64,000 nucleotides of DNA. Origin: Pilosibacter fragilis. Its GTDB lineage: Bacteria > Bacillota > Clostridia > Lachnospirales > Lachnospiraceae. Below, piece by piece: positions 8,601 through 15,511 of the stretch (within the stretch, counting starts at the first letter, position 1; each line of letters starts with the position of its first letter). Both the position numbers and the translations under genes were made by a program. Below the pieces are notes generated by a model. The model was not told where the DNA came from, did no database searches, and was given only the letters and a program-made list of their open reading frames with translations. The DNA is taken from NCBI RefSeq assembly GCF_032490495.1, contig NZ_JAVYJB010000013.1, positions 22,813 through 86,812 of the forward strand. Reading direction: 5' to 3'.

Positions 8601-10461
8601 TGATCGTTCTCGGATTGATCCGGTGCGCCGCGTCGCAGACGATCTCGTAGCAGGCGCTTTCCGGCGGCACCGCCTGGGTCAGAACCTTTAAGACGCGGAC
8701 GGCCGCGATCTGCACCTTCTCATCCGGGTCGTCCATATGGCTGATGGCAAAGCAGATCAAACGTTCCAGACGACTCCCCTTGCTGCAAAGATCCAGAGGC
8801 AGGGAGAATATACAGTCTAATAGGTAGAATACCGGATCACCCACAAGGCGGTGGTGTCCGTCAAACCACTTCATGAAGACTTCGAACAGCTCTTCCCGGA
8901 CCTTCTCCGAACTCCGGTCCATGGCGGATACCATGACAAATTTCAGAGAATTCTGAATTCGGTTCTTCTGCTGCAGTGTCAGGCGATAATCCGGGCATAT
9001 GAGCTGTCCAAGATACTCCTCCCAGAGCGTCAGTGCCGTCTTAGCGTCCGGATCCGGCATATTTTTCGGCAGCTCTTTCCGGTATCCGGCGTTGAAATCT
9101 GCGAACATTTTTCCGATGAGCGCCGCCGCCTGTCTCCGGATATCGCCCTCGCGGTTTAAGAGGAGCTCATACAGGAAGCTGATGGTCTGCTCTTTCTGGC
9201 GGTGGTTCAGGTGGATCGAATATTCGTTGAACATATTTAAGTACGCGCGGACATTCTTCCAGTCTTTTTCGCTTCTCGCCGCCTCCAGGATATTTCCGAA
9301 CTGGCGCTCGGTTCCGAGACGATGCATCACGTCGATGTTATGCTCGATTCCCCAGAATACGAAGGAGCGGACCACCTGTTTTCCGGTCTGTACGACAATA
9401 TCTACCGGCTGCTCCGCCGGATCCGGGTTTCCTGTCAGATCCACATCCACGCCTTTGGAACGCATGTAACGCTCGAATTCGTAGAGGCGGGAGTAGACGA
9501 CGCGGTAGCGGTTCCGTTTTGCCTCATCCACATTGTCAAGCTTTGACAGGATCACATCAAAGGAATCTTTTAACGTGTAGATCTTCGTGATCTCGCGGCC
9601 ATCCTCGCCGCGCATCTGTTTTACGCGGAAATCGGCGTAAATCAGAACCAGGGACTCCACAGAGATATTGTCGAGCTCCAGATCCCAGGTGGAATGGTTC
9701 GCGGCGATGTGGCCGATTCCTTCCATATTGTAGGCGGTAAACCACTGGTTCGTATAAAAATAGTGAAGGTACGGAACCCGCTCATCCGGCTTACAGCCAA
9801 ATTTTCCGAGGTCATGTCCCGCTGCTGCGCCCGACGCCAACGCCAGGTCAATTGGCACCCCCGCCTCATAAAGCCCCCGGGCTGCCACCATCGCAACATA
9901 GTGGACACCCGCGATATGTCCCAGCGTCTCGAACGGGGTCGCCTCACGGTTTAACCGCATCATCTCGTATATGTACTGATCACGGAACTCACGGATAAAG
10001 TGGGCATACTCACCGGCACGCTCAAAACCGGCATATTCTTCTTCTGTCAGAAAGCGGAAATCATCATATGGATCGAACGGCAGAACCTTCCGTTCTTCAT
10101 CAAAGAAGTACTGGAGAACATTCAGGAAATAGAGCGCAGACGGCGCATAAGGAGCTGCGGACACAGCGAAATCCGCATCCGGGTACAGAATGTGGGTCGA
10201 ATATTTATAAGCGAAGGAAAGCCATCCCTCCTCCGGTTCATTGCTGAGTTTTTCCATATCTACGCGGCAGAATTCCAGAATCTCCGCGCAGGAAAAACGT
10301 CTTGTTACCGGGAATGCCTTCTCGAAGATCACTTCCCAGCGGTCTTTATCAAAGAGCTGCTGCATGCTGCGGCGGCTGAGACCGATCTTTTTTAAAAATT
10401 CTTTGTCTGACAGACGGTTTCCAAGCTCTGTCACAAGGTGGCGGATGTGTCTGTTATACAT
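5608..10461 (-). CDS. Giant multidomain protein: HD-like, helical repeats, NadD-like, GNAT-like and phosphoribosyltransferase-like domains
   Basis: A single 1617-residue reading frame. Residues about 175-280 carry an HD-type pattern (GH at 181-182, H187, GHDLGKFG at 215-222, HIAANH near 251). Residues about 380-900 are helical and repeat-like (HEAT-type), for example DEKVQIAAVRVLKVL. At 911-1100 lies a NadD/CoaD-like nucleotidyltransferase: FFPGTFDPFTLSH (914-926), VVGSDV and ISSTKIREN (1065-1073). At about 1160-1280 a GNAT-like segment (DAPQQLLVEVLAKELEK, VYVLERQGFIRPH). At about 1325-1500 a phosphoribosyltransferase-like domain with the PRPP-type loop ILVDDLVHTANRL (1428-1440). Start follows GGAGGTATATCC. 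Cytoplasmic, no membrane segments. Its overall role is unknown; nucleotide or NAD salvage, or sensing, is an inference. Confidence 0.8.
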   Translation of the reverse strand: MYNRHIRHLVTELGNRLSDKEFLKKIGLSRRSMQQLFDKDRWEVIFEKAFPVTRRFSCAEILEFCRVDMEKLSNEPEEGWLSFAYKYSTHILYPDADFAVSAAPYAPSALYFLNVLQYFFDEERKVLPFDPYDDFRFLTEEEYAGFERAGEYAHFIREFRDQYIYEMMRLNREATPFETLGHIAGVHYVAMVAARGLYEAGVPIDLALASGAAAGHDLGKFGCKPDERVPYLHYFYTNQWFTAYNMEGIGHIAANHSTWDLELDNISVESLVLIYADFRVKQMRGEDGREITKIYTLKDSFDVILSKLDNVDEAKRNRYRVVYSRLYEFERYMRSKGVDVDLTGNPDPAEQPVDIVVQTGKQVVRSFVFWGIEHNIDVMHRLGTERQFGNILEAARSEKDWKNVRAYLNMFNEYSIHLNHRQKEQTISFLYELLLNREGDIRRQAAALIGKMFADFNAGYRKELPKNMPDPDAKTALTLWEEYLGQLICPDYRLTLQQKNRIQNSLKFVMVSAMDRSSEKVREELFEVFMKWFDGHHRLVGDPVFYLLDCIFSLPLDLCSKGSRLERLICFAISHMDDPDEKVQIAAVRVLKVLTQAVPPESACYEIVCDAAHRINPRTITLLFLQYRIYTNLRLDTTAQREVLYGHDVVSDIFLENLKSATPWILKSVNIKLLADQVDHGKRDHLLHICAHFSNLIKVSEQVGVRHDAGRALLRLAHLLTTDQRNEIAVELLKGLEVGEYEFSKYIPEYLGEFALWLPPEQLDDIIERLHILLANGNERIVSVALDTLGVLLECYSRYTVRFHESEEVSEERRMKLLGLILSCLANYREQVRQEALLVIGQHIFGSQILAERDKSRMFSLCAKKLLFLLNENKGGELSLYYRAATLSHIDRFIAHYQLFGGLVETRTREKIAFFPGTFDPFTLSHKEIAKKIQELGFTVFLAIDEFSWSKKTQPHLVRRQIVNMSIADEFYVHLFPDNTPVNIANPADLRRLREMFPTEELYIVVGSDVIHNASSYKKDPEENSIHSFNHIVFRRPGEAHPTEVYEQITGKVVQLELPQELEDISSTKIRENIDNHRDISSLIDPVVQEYIYHKGMYLREPEFKPILRAKAIAFENAAGRDREVLDELGNTVLYGHPDAQAILTKIQVENDRLLILRNTVEGERPAGFVSYREIGNEDLFGVLKDMELANLVRGKSSREILLITGIYAREDGTGDSGVIRDAPQQLLVEVLAKELEKNYSFALFVAERGTATKEVVYVLERQGFIRPHMADENDKRTIYMVDMHEPLMFLHNLDTTIKEPFASNPAVLDAVEKNHKKLQIAMTKLYPGNLVLSLSSGIMYHRLVDRITALNDVPREPLVPRRLGKNMCVPFGKILRGKVVPNTVTKTLHTDKVYEPDLNSFTIEPFPYYSPLKSQIETIKSFDRPVILVDDLVHTANRLQVLVPQLREDGIPIKKVVVGVLSGYGRDLMQCLKVPVESIYSMPNLRQWFVESTLYPFIGGDTVRREEMKVAGLQPSINMILPYATPRLSGCSREALVEFSACCIENSRDLFQVLEAEYRKMYAKNLTLSRLSEAVILPLCPDKGSCMEYDENLAASVYLENDLETLWRMKEFMIKG

Positions 10462-10599
10462 GGATATACCTCCGTTTCGAGGATGTTAAGGGCGGGCTGC
10501 GCGGAAATTTCTGTCCTGCCGCTGTATCGGTTTCCGGATTAATCCGGGAACATCGGACGGGCTGGGGAGAGTTTTCCGGCTGTCCACAATTATAAGACC

Positions 10600-10628
10600 A
10601 GTATAAACATTTCCTGAGGTGTTTTCAA
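10600..10628 (-). promoter_or_regulatory. Promoter of the giant multidomain gene
   Basis: On the minus strand TTGAAA (10628-10623) and TATACT (10605-10600) are 17 bases apart, about 140 bases before the start codon. The repeats at 10633-10705 begin just upstream of this -35 box. Confidence 0.55.
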
Positions 10629-10632
10629 GAAA

Positions 10633-10705
10633 TTTTCTTTTCAGATCGTGCACCGATGATTTTTCTTTTCAGATCGTGCTTGGATCGTTTCTTTTCACAT
10701 CATAC
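10633..10705. repeat. Three imperfect tandem copies of a 19-bp motif
   Basis: TTTTCTTTTCAGATCGTGC occurs at 10633-10651 and 10661-10679, with a diverged third copy (TTTCTTTTCACATCATAC) at 10688-10705. Spacings are 28 and about 26 bases. The array lies between the promoter of the giant gene and the perR promoter, so it could be a regulator-binding array for either. Confidence 0.7.
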
Positions 10706-10743
10706 TCGAACCGCGGCTGGTAAAAGAATCTGTCACTTTGCAC

Positions 10744-10800
10744 TTGACAGTTGATGTATCTGATGGTATTATTTCAGTAACAATTATCATTATTATTGTT
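10744..10800 (+). promoter_or_regulatory. perR promoter with overlapping Per-box-like operator
   Basis: TTGACA (10744-10749) and TATTAT (10767-10772) are 17 bases apart. Immediately downstream an imperfect palindrome AACAAT...ATTGTT spans 10779-10800, and TTATCATTATTATTG (from 10784) matches the Per-box consensus TTATAATTATTATAA at 12 of 15 positions. This predicts autorepression by PerR. Confidence 0.65.
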
Positions 10801-10835
10801 TATTTGATCTCTACACTCCGGAAAGGAGGTGCACC

Positions 10836-11237
10836 ATGAAAGCATTAAAATTCAGCCGCCAGCGTGAATCTATCCGGGAATGTCTGAAAAACCGCAAGGA
10901 TCATCCTACCGCGGATGCCGTCTATGTGACGATCAGCAAAGATTACCCGAAGATCAGTCTGGGAACTGTATACCGCAACTTAAATCTTCTGGCAGATATG
11001 GGCGAGATCCAGCGTTTTTCCAGCGGAGACGGATCGGAACATTTCGATTATAATACCGATCCCCATTACCACTTTGTGTGCAAGGCCTGCGGGGCGATCA
11101 TCGATATGCCTCTGGATCTGGTCTGTGACACTTCGGACCTTCTCACCGCTCCGTTCCCGGGACGGGTTGATTCCCACACGGTTTTCTTTTACGGTGAATG
11201 CGAGGACTGCCTGAAAAAGAAAAACGAAAAAGTTTAA
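10836..11237 (+). CDS. perR: Peroxide-responsive Fur-family repressor PerR
   Basis: A 133-residue metal-dependent repressor of oxidative-stress genes. The N-terminal winged helix (to about residue 65, SLGTVYRNLNLLADMGEI) is followed by the metal-sensing half. The structural zinc cysteines are present as two CxxC pairs (C82/C85, C122/C125). The regulatory site matches PerR: H23, D71, H77, H79 and D90 in GAIIDM, where Fur proteins usually carry Glu. Metal-catalysed histidine oxidation by peroxide is the known sensing mechanism of the family. Start follows AAAGGAGGTGCACC. The next gene, rubrerythrin, is its expected target. Confidence 0.9.
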   Translation: MKALKFSRQRESIRECLKNRKDHPTADAVYVTISKDYPKISLGTVYRNLNLLADMGEIQRFSSGDGSEHFDYNTDPHYHFVCKACGAIIDMPLDLVCDTSDLLTAPFPGRVDSHTVFFYGECEDCLKKKNEKV

Positions 11238-11244
11238 AATTCTA

Positions 11245-11273
11245 TTGACATTCGTTGTCAATTAGAATATAAT
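11245..11273 (+). promoter_or_regulatory. Rubrerythrin promoter
   Basis: A consensus TTGACA (11245-11250), 17-base spacer and TATAAT (11268-11273). The AT-rich sequence just after it, around 11288-11302 (TTACTATTATTTAGA), matches a Per box at about 10 of 15 positions, so PerR control is plausible. The predicted leader is about 155 bases long. Confidence 0.75.
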
Positions 11274-11374
11274 AACGATAACAGTTACTATTATTTAGAT
11301 CAACTGACCGGATTACGATCCGTCAGTGACTATCTTTCAAAAGAACTGTGATCCATATTACAACCGTCAATTGA

Positions 11375-11404
11375 TCAGGGATCTCTATATTTCAAGATCC
11401 CTGA
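11375..11404 (+). other. Hairpin in the rubrerythrin 5' leader
   Basis: A perfect ten-base stem, TCAGGGATCT (11375-11384) with AGATCCCTGA (11395-11404), lies 34 bases before the start codon and just ahead of the AAAAAGGAG ribosome site. A second weaker hairpin lies near 11301-11325. There is no T run, so messenger stabilisation is more likely than termination. Confidence 0.5.
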
Positions 11405-11438
11405 CCCCTGATAAAATTTTAAAAAGGAGAAAAATACT

Positions 11439-11981
11439 ATGAAGAAATTTGTATGTTCTGTATGTGGTTATGTATACGAGGGCGAGGCTGCTCCGGAGAA
11501 ATGTCCGCAGTGCGGCGCACCGGCTTCCAAATTCGTTGAGCAGAGCGGCGAGATGAACTGGGCTGCTGAGCATGTAGTTGGTGTTGCACAGGGCGTTAGC
11601 GAAGATATCCTTGCTGATTTAAGAGCTAATTTCCAGGGTGAATGTTCTGAGGTTGGTATGTACCTCGCTATGGCAAGAGTTGCTCACAGAGAAGGTTATC
11701 CGGAGATCGGTCTTTACTGGGAGAAGGCAGCTTACGAAGAAGCTGAGCACGCTGCTAAATTCGCAGAGCTCCTCGGCGAAGTTGTTACAGACAGCACAAA
11801 GAAGAACCTCGAGATGAGAGTTGAGGCTGAGAACGGCGCTACTGCCGGTAAGACAGACCTCGCTAAGAGAGCAAAAGCTGCTGGTCTTGATGCGATCCAT
11901 GACACCGTTCACGAGATGGCAAGAGACGAGGCTAGACATGGTAAGGCATTTGCTGGTCTCTTAAAGAGATATTTCGGCTAA
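11439..11981 (+). CDS. Reverse rubrerythrin (rubredoxin domain first), peroxide reductase
   Basis: A 180-residue cytoplasmic non-haem diiron protein that reduces hydrogen peroxide in anaerobes. The rubredoxin-like iron site comes first (C6-x2-C9 and C22-x2-C25), then a ferritin-like four-helix domain with diiron ligands in ECSEVGMYLAMAR, YEEAEHAAKF and EMARDEARHGKAF. This order is the reverse of classical rubrerythrin and matches the clostridial NADH-peroxidase components. Codon use is strongly biased toward GCT/GTT-type codons, suggesting high expression. It follows perR and has its own promoter; PerR repression relieved by peroxide is expected. Confidence 0.92.
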   Translation: MKKFVCSVCGYVYEGEAAPEKCPQCGAPASKFVEQSGEMNWAAEHVVGVAQGVSEDILADLRANFQGECSEVGMYLAMARVAHREGYPEIGLYWEKAAYEEAEHAAKFAELLGEVVTDSTKKNLEMRVEAENGATAGKTDLAKRAKAAGLDAIHDTVHEMARDEARHGKAFAGLLKRYFG

Positions 11982-12006
11982 TTTTTGAAGAAAATAGTTA
12001 AAATTA

Positions 12007-12042
12007 AACTGGAGCGGCTTGTTTTTTCAGGCCGCTCCAGTT
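12007..12042 (+). terminator. Hairpin after rubrerythrin
   Basis: A 12-base perfect stem, AACTGGAGCGGC (12007-12018) with GCCGCTCCAGTT (12031-12042), lies 25 bases after the rubrerythrin stop. The T run is in the loop rather than after the stem, so termination may be imperfect. Confidence 0.65.
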
Positions 12043-12149
12043 ATAATGAAGTCAGAAAGGTACTCGGATATACGTTCGATGCCCTCAGTATGTTATAGTA
12101 TAAAAAGAACTAGCAAGTTACTGTGGTAGGTAGGATGCTAGTTCTTTTT
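12019..12149 (+). ncRNA. Candidate antisense (antitoxin) RNA facing the small toxin gene
   Basis: A plus-strand promoter-like pair, TTGTTT (12019-12024) and TATAAT (12042-12047) with a 17-base spacer, would start an RNA near 12054. That RNA would end at the T run of the hairpin 12102-12149, giving about 95 bases overlapping the 3' end of the convergent toxin gene. This matches the TxpA/RatA layout, in which the antitoxin RNA overlaps the toxin messenger 3' end. The RNA itself is inferred; the promoter overlaps the rubrerythrin terminator. Confidence 0.4.
12102..12149. terminator. Bidirectional terminator overlapping the toxin stop codon
   Basis: A perfect 14-base stem, AAAAAGAACTAGCA (12102-12115) with TGCTAGTTCTTTTT (12136-12149). 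It ends in five T on either strand, and the toxin TAG stop (12140-12138) lies inside the stem. Confidence 0.8.
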
Positions 12150-12224
12150 GTCTCTATGGTTATCGATGTATGACAATGCTGAAAATATAACTAGTAATAA
12201 TGTTAGGACTTCCATTGTATTCAT
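12138..12224 (-). CDS. Type I toxin-like small membrane peptide (holin-like toxin family)
   Basis: A 28-residue peptide starting MNTMEVLTLLLVIFSALSYI and ending in a basic tail DNHRDKKN. It has one hydrophobic segment with a charged C-terminus, like the Fst/TxpA/holin-like toxin peptides of Firmicutes that insert in the membrane. The ATG follows GGGGGTGATGGCGT. It has its own promoter (12302-12330) and ends in the strong hairpin at 12102-12149. A plus-strand antisense RNA may control it. Family assignment rests on size, sequence style and layout, not on a search. Confidence 0.68.
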   Translation of the reverse strand: MNTMEVLTLLLVIFSALSYIDNHRDKKN

Positions 12225-12301
12225 ACGCCATCACCCCCTTTACGATCAGAGGGCACCAGACATCAGAAACGCATCCCCGCTTTCCGCTCCATTACAGGAT
12301 A

Positions 12302-12330
12302 ATTTTACCATATAAGTCGACGGATGTCGA
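12302..12330 (-). promoter_or_regulatory. Promoter of the small toxin gene
   Basis: On the minus strand TCGACA (12330-12325), 17 bases, TAAAAT (12307-12302). The transcript would start near 12295, giving a leader of about 70 bases before the toxin ATG at 12224. Confidence 0.55.
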
Positions 12331-12350
12331 TTGAACTATTTGGTCACTTT

Positions 12351-13238
12351 CTAATCGCGTTCTTCTTGCGCATATTTCACATAATCTTCAAAGAATTTCC
12401 TCACATGTCCATTTTGGTTCTCTTTATGGCATAAGGCATAAAAACATCTGGAGATATACGGCGGAGCAAATTCTTTCATCTTAATTTTCTCATATCGCAC
12501 CAGACGCACAAATGCCGGTACAAGTCCAAATCCGAGATTTGCGTTGACCATCATAAGCTTTGTATTATAAGAATTCACATGAATGATATCCCTGAATTTA
12601 AACGCTGTTCGGAAATGATCCGCAATCTGTGAAACACTTCCCTCGTACATGGTGATCATAATCTCATTCTTCAGATCTTCCGATGTTACAGCAGTTCGTT
12701 CTGCCAACGGATGTTCACGATTCAAAATAATCTTCCATGGCTTATCATAAATCAACTCCATGTCAACATTTTCCACCGGATATCCCGACAGGAACTGATC
12801 ACTTGTCACAATAATATCGAGCAGTCCCTGCTCAAACCGTTTCAGCAATTCCCGATAACTATACTGCAGACAGGTAATCCGCACATCCGGATGTGCCATA
12901 ACATACTGGCCAAGAAATGTATCTAAAAGCTCATCTTCATAGATTCCAACACCAATTTTCAATGATCTCGCATATCCCTGCTCCACATTCTGCACCAAAC
13001 GCACCGTCGATTCATAAACATCCAGAAGTTTCTGTGCCTGAACATAGAACTCACTTCCCGCATCTGTAAGAATTACCTGATGATTGTCGCGATAAAAGAG
13101 CCGTACCCCGAGTTCTTCCTCAAGTCCACTAATCTTCCGGCTCATGGATGTCTGCGTCATGTGCTCTTTTTCAGCAGCTTTCGTAAAATTCAAACATTCC
13201 GCCAGACTGAGAAAGCATTTTACATTGTCTAAATTCAA
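12351..13238 (-). CDS. LysR family transcriptional regulator
   Basis: A 295-residue regulator with an N-terminal winged helix (LNFTKAAEKEHMTQTSMSRKISGLEEELGV, shown in part: SMSRKISGLEEELG) and a C-terminal LysR effector domain resembling a periplasmic-binding fold. The start is taken as the TTG after GGAGGTGATGG; an ATG 13 codons upstream lacks a suitable ribosome site. It is divergent from the creatininase, GltS-like and M20 genes and is therefore the probable regulator of that operon through the 150-base space between them. The effector is unknown. Confidence 0.88.
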   Translation of the reverse strand: MNLDNVKCFLSLAECLNFTKAAEKEHMTQTSMSRKISGLEEELGVRLFYRDNHQVILTDAGSEFYVQAQKLLDVYESTVRLVQNVEQGYARSLKIGVGIYEDELLDTFLGQYVMAHPDVRITCLQYSYRELLKRFEQGLLDIIVTSDQFLSGYPVENVDMELIYDKPWKIILNREHPLAERTAVTSEDLKNEIMITMYEGSVSQIADHFRTAFKFRDIIHVNSYNTKLMMVNANLGFGLVPAFVRLVRYEKIKMKEFAPPYISRCFYALCHKENQNGHVRKFFEDYVKYAQEERD

Positions 13239-13387
13239 ACCATCACCTCCGTTAGACAAACTTTTTTTGCATAACACGACACTTTTCTTTCATTTCCATT
13301 TTGTACACTCTGATGCTACAATAATTTCATCGAAACCCGGCCGGTTTGCAAGTGAAAACATATGTATTTGTAAAGGAGACTGAATTT

Positions 13388-14116
13388 ATGACAAATTATA
13401 TCAGAAAAATGAGTGGAAAGCAATATATGAAGCGCCTTGCCGAGAACCCAACCGTCATCATCCCAACTGGCGCGTGTGAGATCTATGGACCGCAGCTCCC
13501 AATGGGAAGTGACCTGATCGCAGCTAAAAGAATTGCTGAACTTGTGGCTGAAAAGACCGGTGCGCTGATTGCTCCGACGATTGAAGCCGGCGAATCCTCC
13601 GCACTCGCTTCTTTCCCATGCACATTCGCAATGCCAAGAAAGATCCTGGAAGACTGGCTTGACTGGCTTGTCGGAAAACTGATCAAAGACGGGGCCAAGA
13701 ATTTCGTTTTCATCACAGGTCATGCAGGAAATGTTGATACTGTAAACTACATCGGTAAGAAATATATGAATGAGCATGATATCAAGCTCGTCCAGATCGA
13801 CTGGTGGAGATTTACAAATGCAAACGGAAGTGATATCTTCCAGTACAGCGGCCAGATGGCTCACGGACACGCAAGTGAGTGCGGCACATCCGTATTTATG
13901 TACCTTTTCCCGGAATTAGTAGACATGGACGAACTCTCCAGAGTAGAACCGCTTCCGGCGAGCGAATTCCCGGATTTCATTGGTTTCCAGAGATTCACTG
14001 AGAAAACACCGAACGGAACCATCGGCGATGCTACCGTCGCTACAAAAGAAAAAGGTGAAAAGATTGTCACCCGCTGTGTAGACCGAATCGTTTCCTATAT
14101 GGAAAAAAAATTCTAA
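13388..14116 (+). CDS. Creatininase family amidohydrolase-like protein
   Basis: A 242-residue protein of the creatininase/creatinine amidohydrolase fold. These enzymes use two metal ions to hydrolyse cyclic or linear amides. Visible motifs are PTGACEIYGPQLPMGSD (canonical ExHGPHLPxxTD), FITGHAGNVD (canonical HGGN) and GHASECGTSVFM (canonical HAGExETS). The Glu, Asp, His and later Glu ligands are kept, but the His of ExH is Tyr, so the second metal site is altered. Start follows AAAGGAGACTGAATTT. First gene of a three-gene operon with a transporter and an M20 peptidase, suggesting amide catabolism with an unknown substrate. Confidence 0.78.
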   Translation: MTNYIRKMSGKQYMKRLAENPTVIIPTGACEIYGPQLPMGSDLIAAKRIAELVAEKTGALIAPTIEAGESSALASFPCTFAMPRKILEDWLDWLVGKLIKDGAKNFVFITGHAGNVDTVNYIGKKYMNEHDIKLVQIDWWRFTNANGSDIFQYSGQMAHGHASECGTSVFMYLFPELVDMDELSRVEPLPASEFPDFIGFQRFTEKTPNGTIGDATVATKEKGEKIVTRCVDRIVSYMEKKF

Positions 14117-14161
14117 GCTTACCCAAAATCACACGCCTTACCTTACAAGGGGGATACTACT

Positions 14162-15508
14162 ATGGCAGAAACCATGACTCTAACAACTGTTTTAATCGAT
14201 ATTTCGACTATCAGTACGCTGCTTTTTGTGGGCTTTCTGATCCGTCAGAAAATACCATTCTTTTACAAATACTATATTCCAACTTCTTTAATCGCAGGTA
14301 TTTTAGGACTGCTCCTCGGTCCTCAGGTCCTCGGACAGTTCTCCCCGATCCACCTACACTTCAGCCAGTGGATTTCACAGTGGACAAATTTCCTGTTCGC
14401 ATTTATCTTTACGACATCGTTCCTTGGAACTTCCACCGGAAAATTCGGACGTGATGTACTTTCTACCACCTGTGTAACTGGCGCTGTATTTATGGCACAG
14501 GTTCTCGCAGGACTTGGAATCGCTTTTCTCCTCTCCAAGTTCATGAGCAATGTTCCTTACGCAATGGGATTCCTTCCGGTATCCGGTTTCTATGGCGGAC
14601 ACGGTTCTGCCGGTATCATGGGCGGCTGCTTCGCTACTGAAGGCTGGGAGGACGCTACCGGTATCGCTCTGACATACGCAACCATCGGTATGTTCATGGC
14701 GGTGATCGGCGGTATGTGAATTATCAACTGGGGCGCTAAAAAAGGTTATACAAGAAAGCAAATGAGTTCCGTCAACCTCGACCAGAAAGATATCACCGGT
14801 ATCGTACCGAAGGAAGAGCGCAAATCCATGGCAACTGCAATTTCCAGTTCCTCCGTTATCGATCCTCTGGCATTCCAGATGATGATTGTCGGAACAATTA
14901 TTGCAATTTCCCATATTCTCCGCGAGGCGATCATTAAAGTATTCCCGTTCTGGAGCAAAATCCCGCTCTACACCATGTGCCTGATCATGGGTGCGATTAT
15001 TGGTATTGCTTTAAGCAAGACAAAATATAGCCAGTATATTGACCGTGGAAGCATGAAACGTATTTCCGGTGTCGCTCTTGAATACGTAATCGCTATGAAT
15101 GTTGCGACCATCAAATTAAGTGTTCTGGCTTCCTTCCTGGTTCCAATCCTCGTTACTTCTATCGCAATCACCATTCTCACAGCGGTCATCTGTATCATTC
15201 TTGCCAAGAAGTGGTATGGAAAGGACTGGTTTGAAATGGCAATGGGCGCTTACGGACAGTGTACAGGAAGTCTGGCTACCGGTCTTCTCTTAATCAAGGT
15301 TCTTGACCCGAACGGTGATACACTTGCCGCAGAGAGTGTTTCCGGTTCCAGTACTCTCGGTTCCTTCTGGCAGCAGCCGTATAACACGATCGGCCCTATG
15401 CTGATCCTCTCCAGCCCGCTGCTCACGACTCTCGGAACCGCTGGATTCCTCGTCGCATTTCTGATCGTCGGCACCGTATTATTTGGACGCACTGTAAAGA
15501 AGGCATAA
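14162..15508 (+). pseudogene. Sodium/glutamate symporter-like transporter interrupted by an in-frame TGA
   Basis: Two reading frames in the same phase (14162-14719 and 14762-15508) together encode a ~448-residue GltS-like symporter. The first ends at TGA (14717-14719); the frame then continues without further stops through IINWGAKKGYTRKQ into the second half. GFYGGHGSAG near residue 145 and GAYGQCTGSLATGLLLIKVLD near 360 are typical of the two inverted halves of GltS, with about ten hydrophobic helices in all. The TGA most simply replaces a TGG or similar codon. It may be a true nonsense mutation or a base error. Start follows AAGGGGGATACTACT. It sits between the creatininase-like gene and the M20 gene and would import their substrate. 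Confidence 0.78.
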
Positions 15509-15511
15509 GTT

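Noticed and set aside
14717..14764. Selenocysteine codon in the GltS-like gene
   Set aside because: The family has no known selenoproteins and no convincing SECIS-like hairpin follows the TGA; mutation or base error is simpler.
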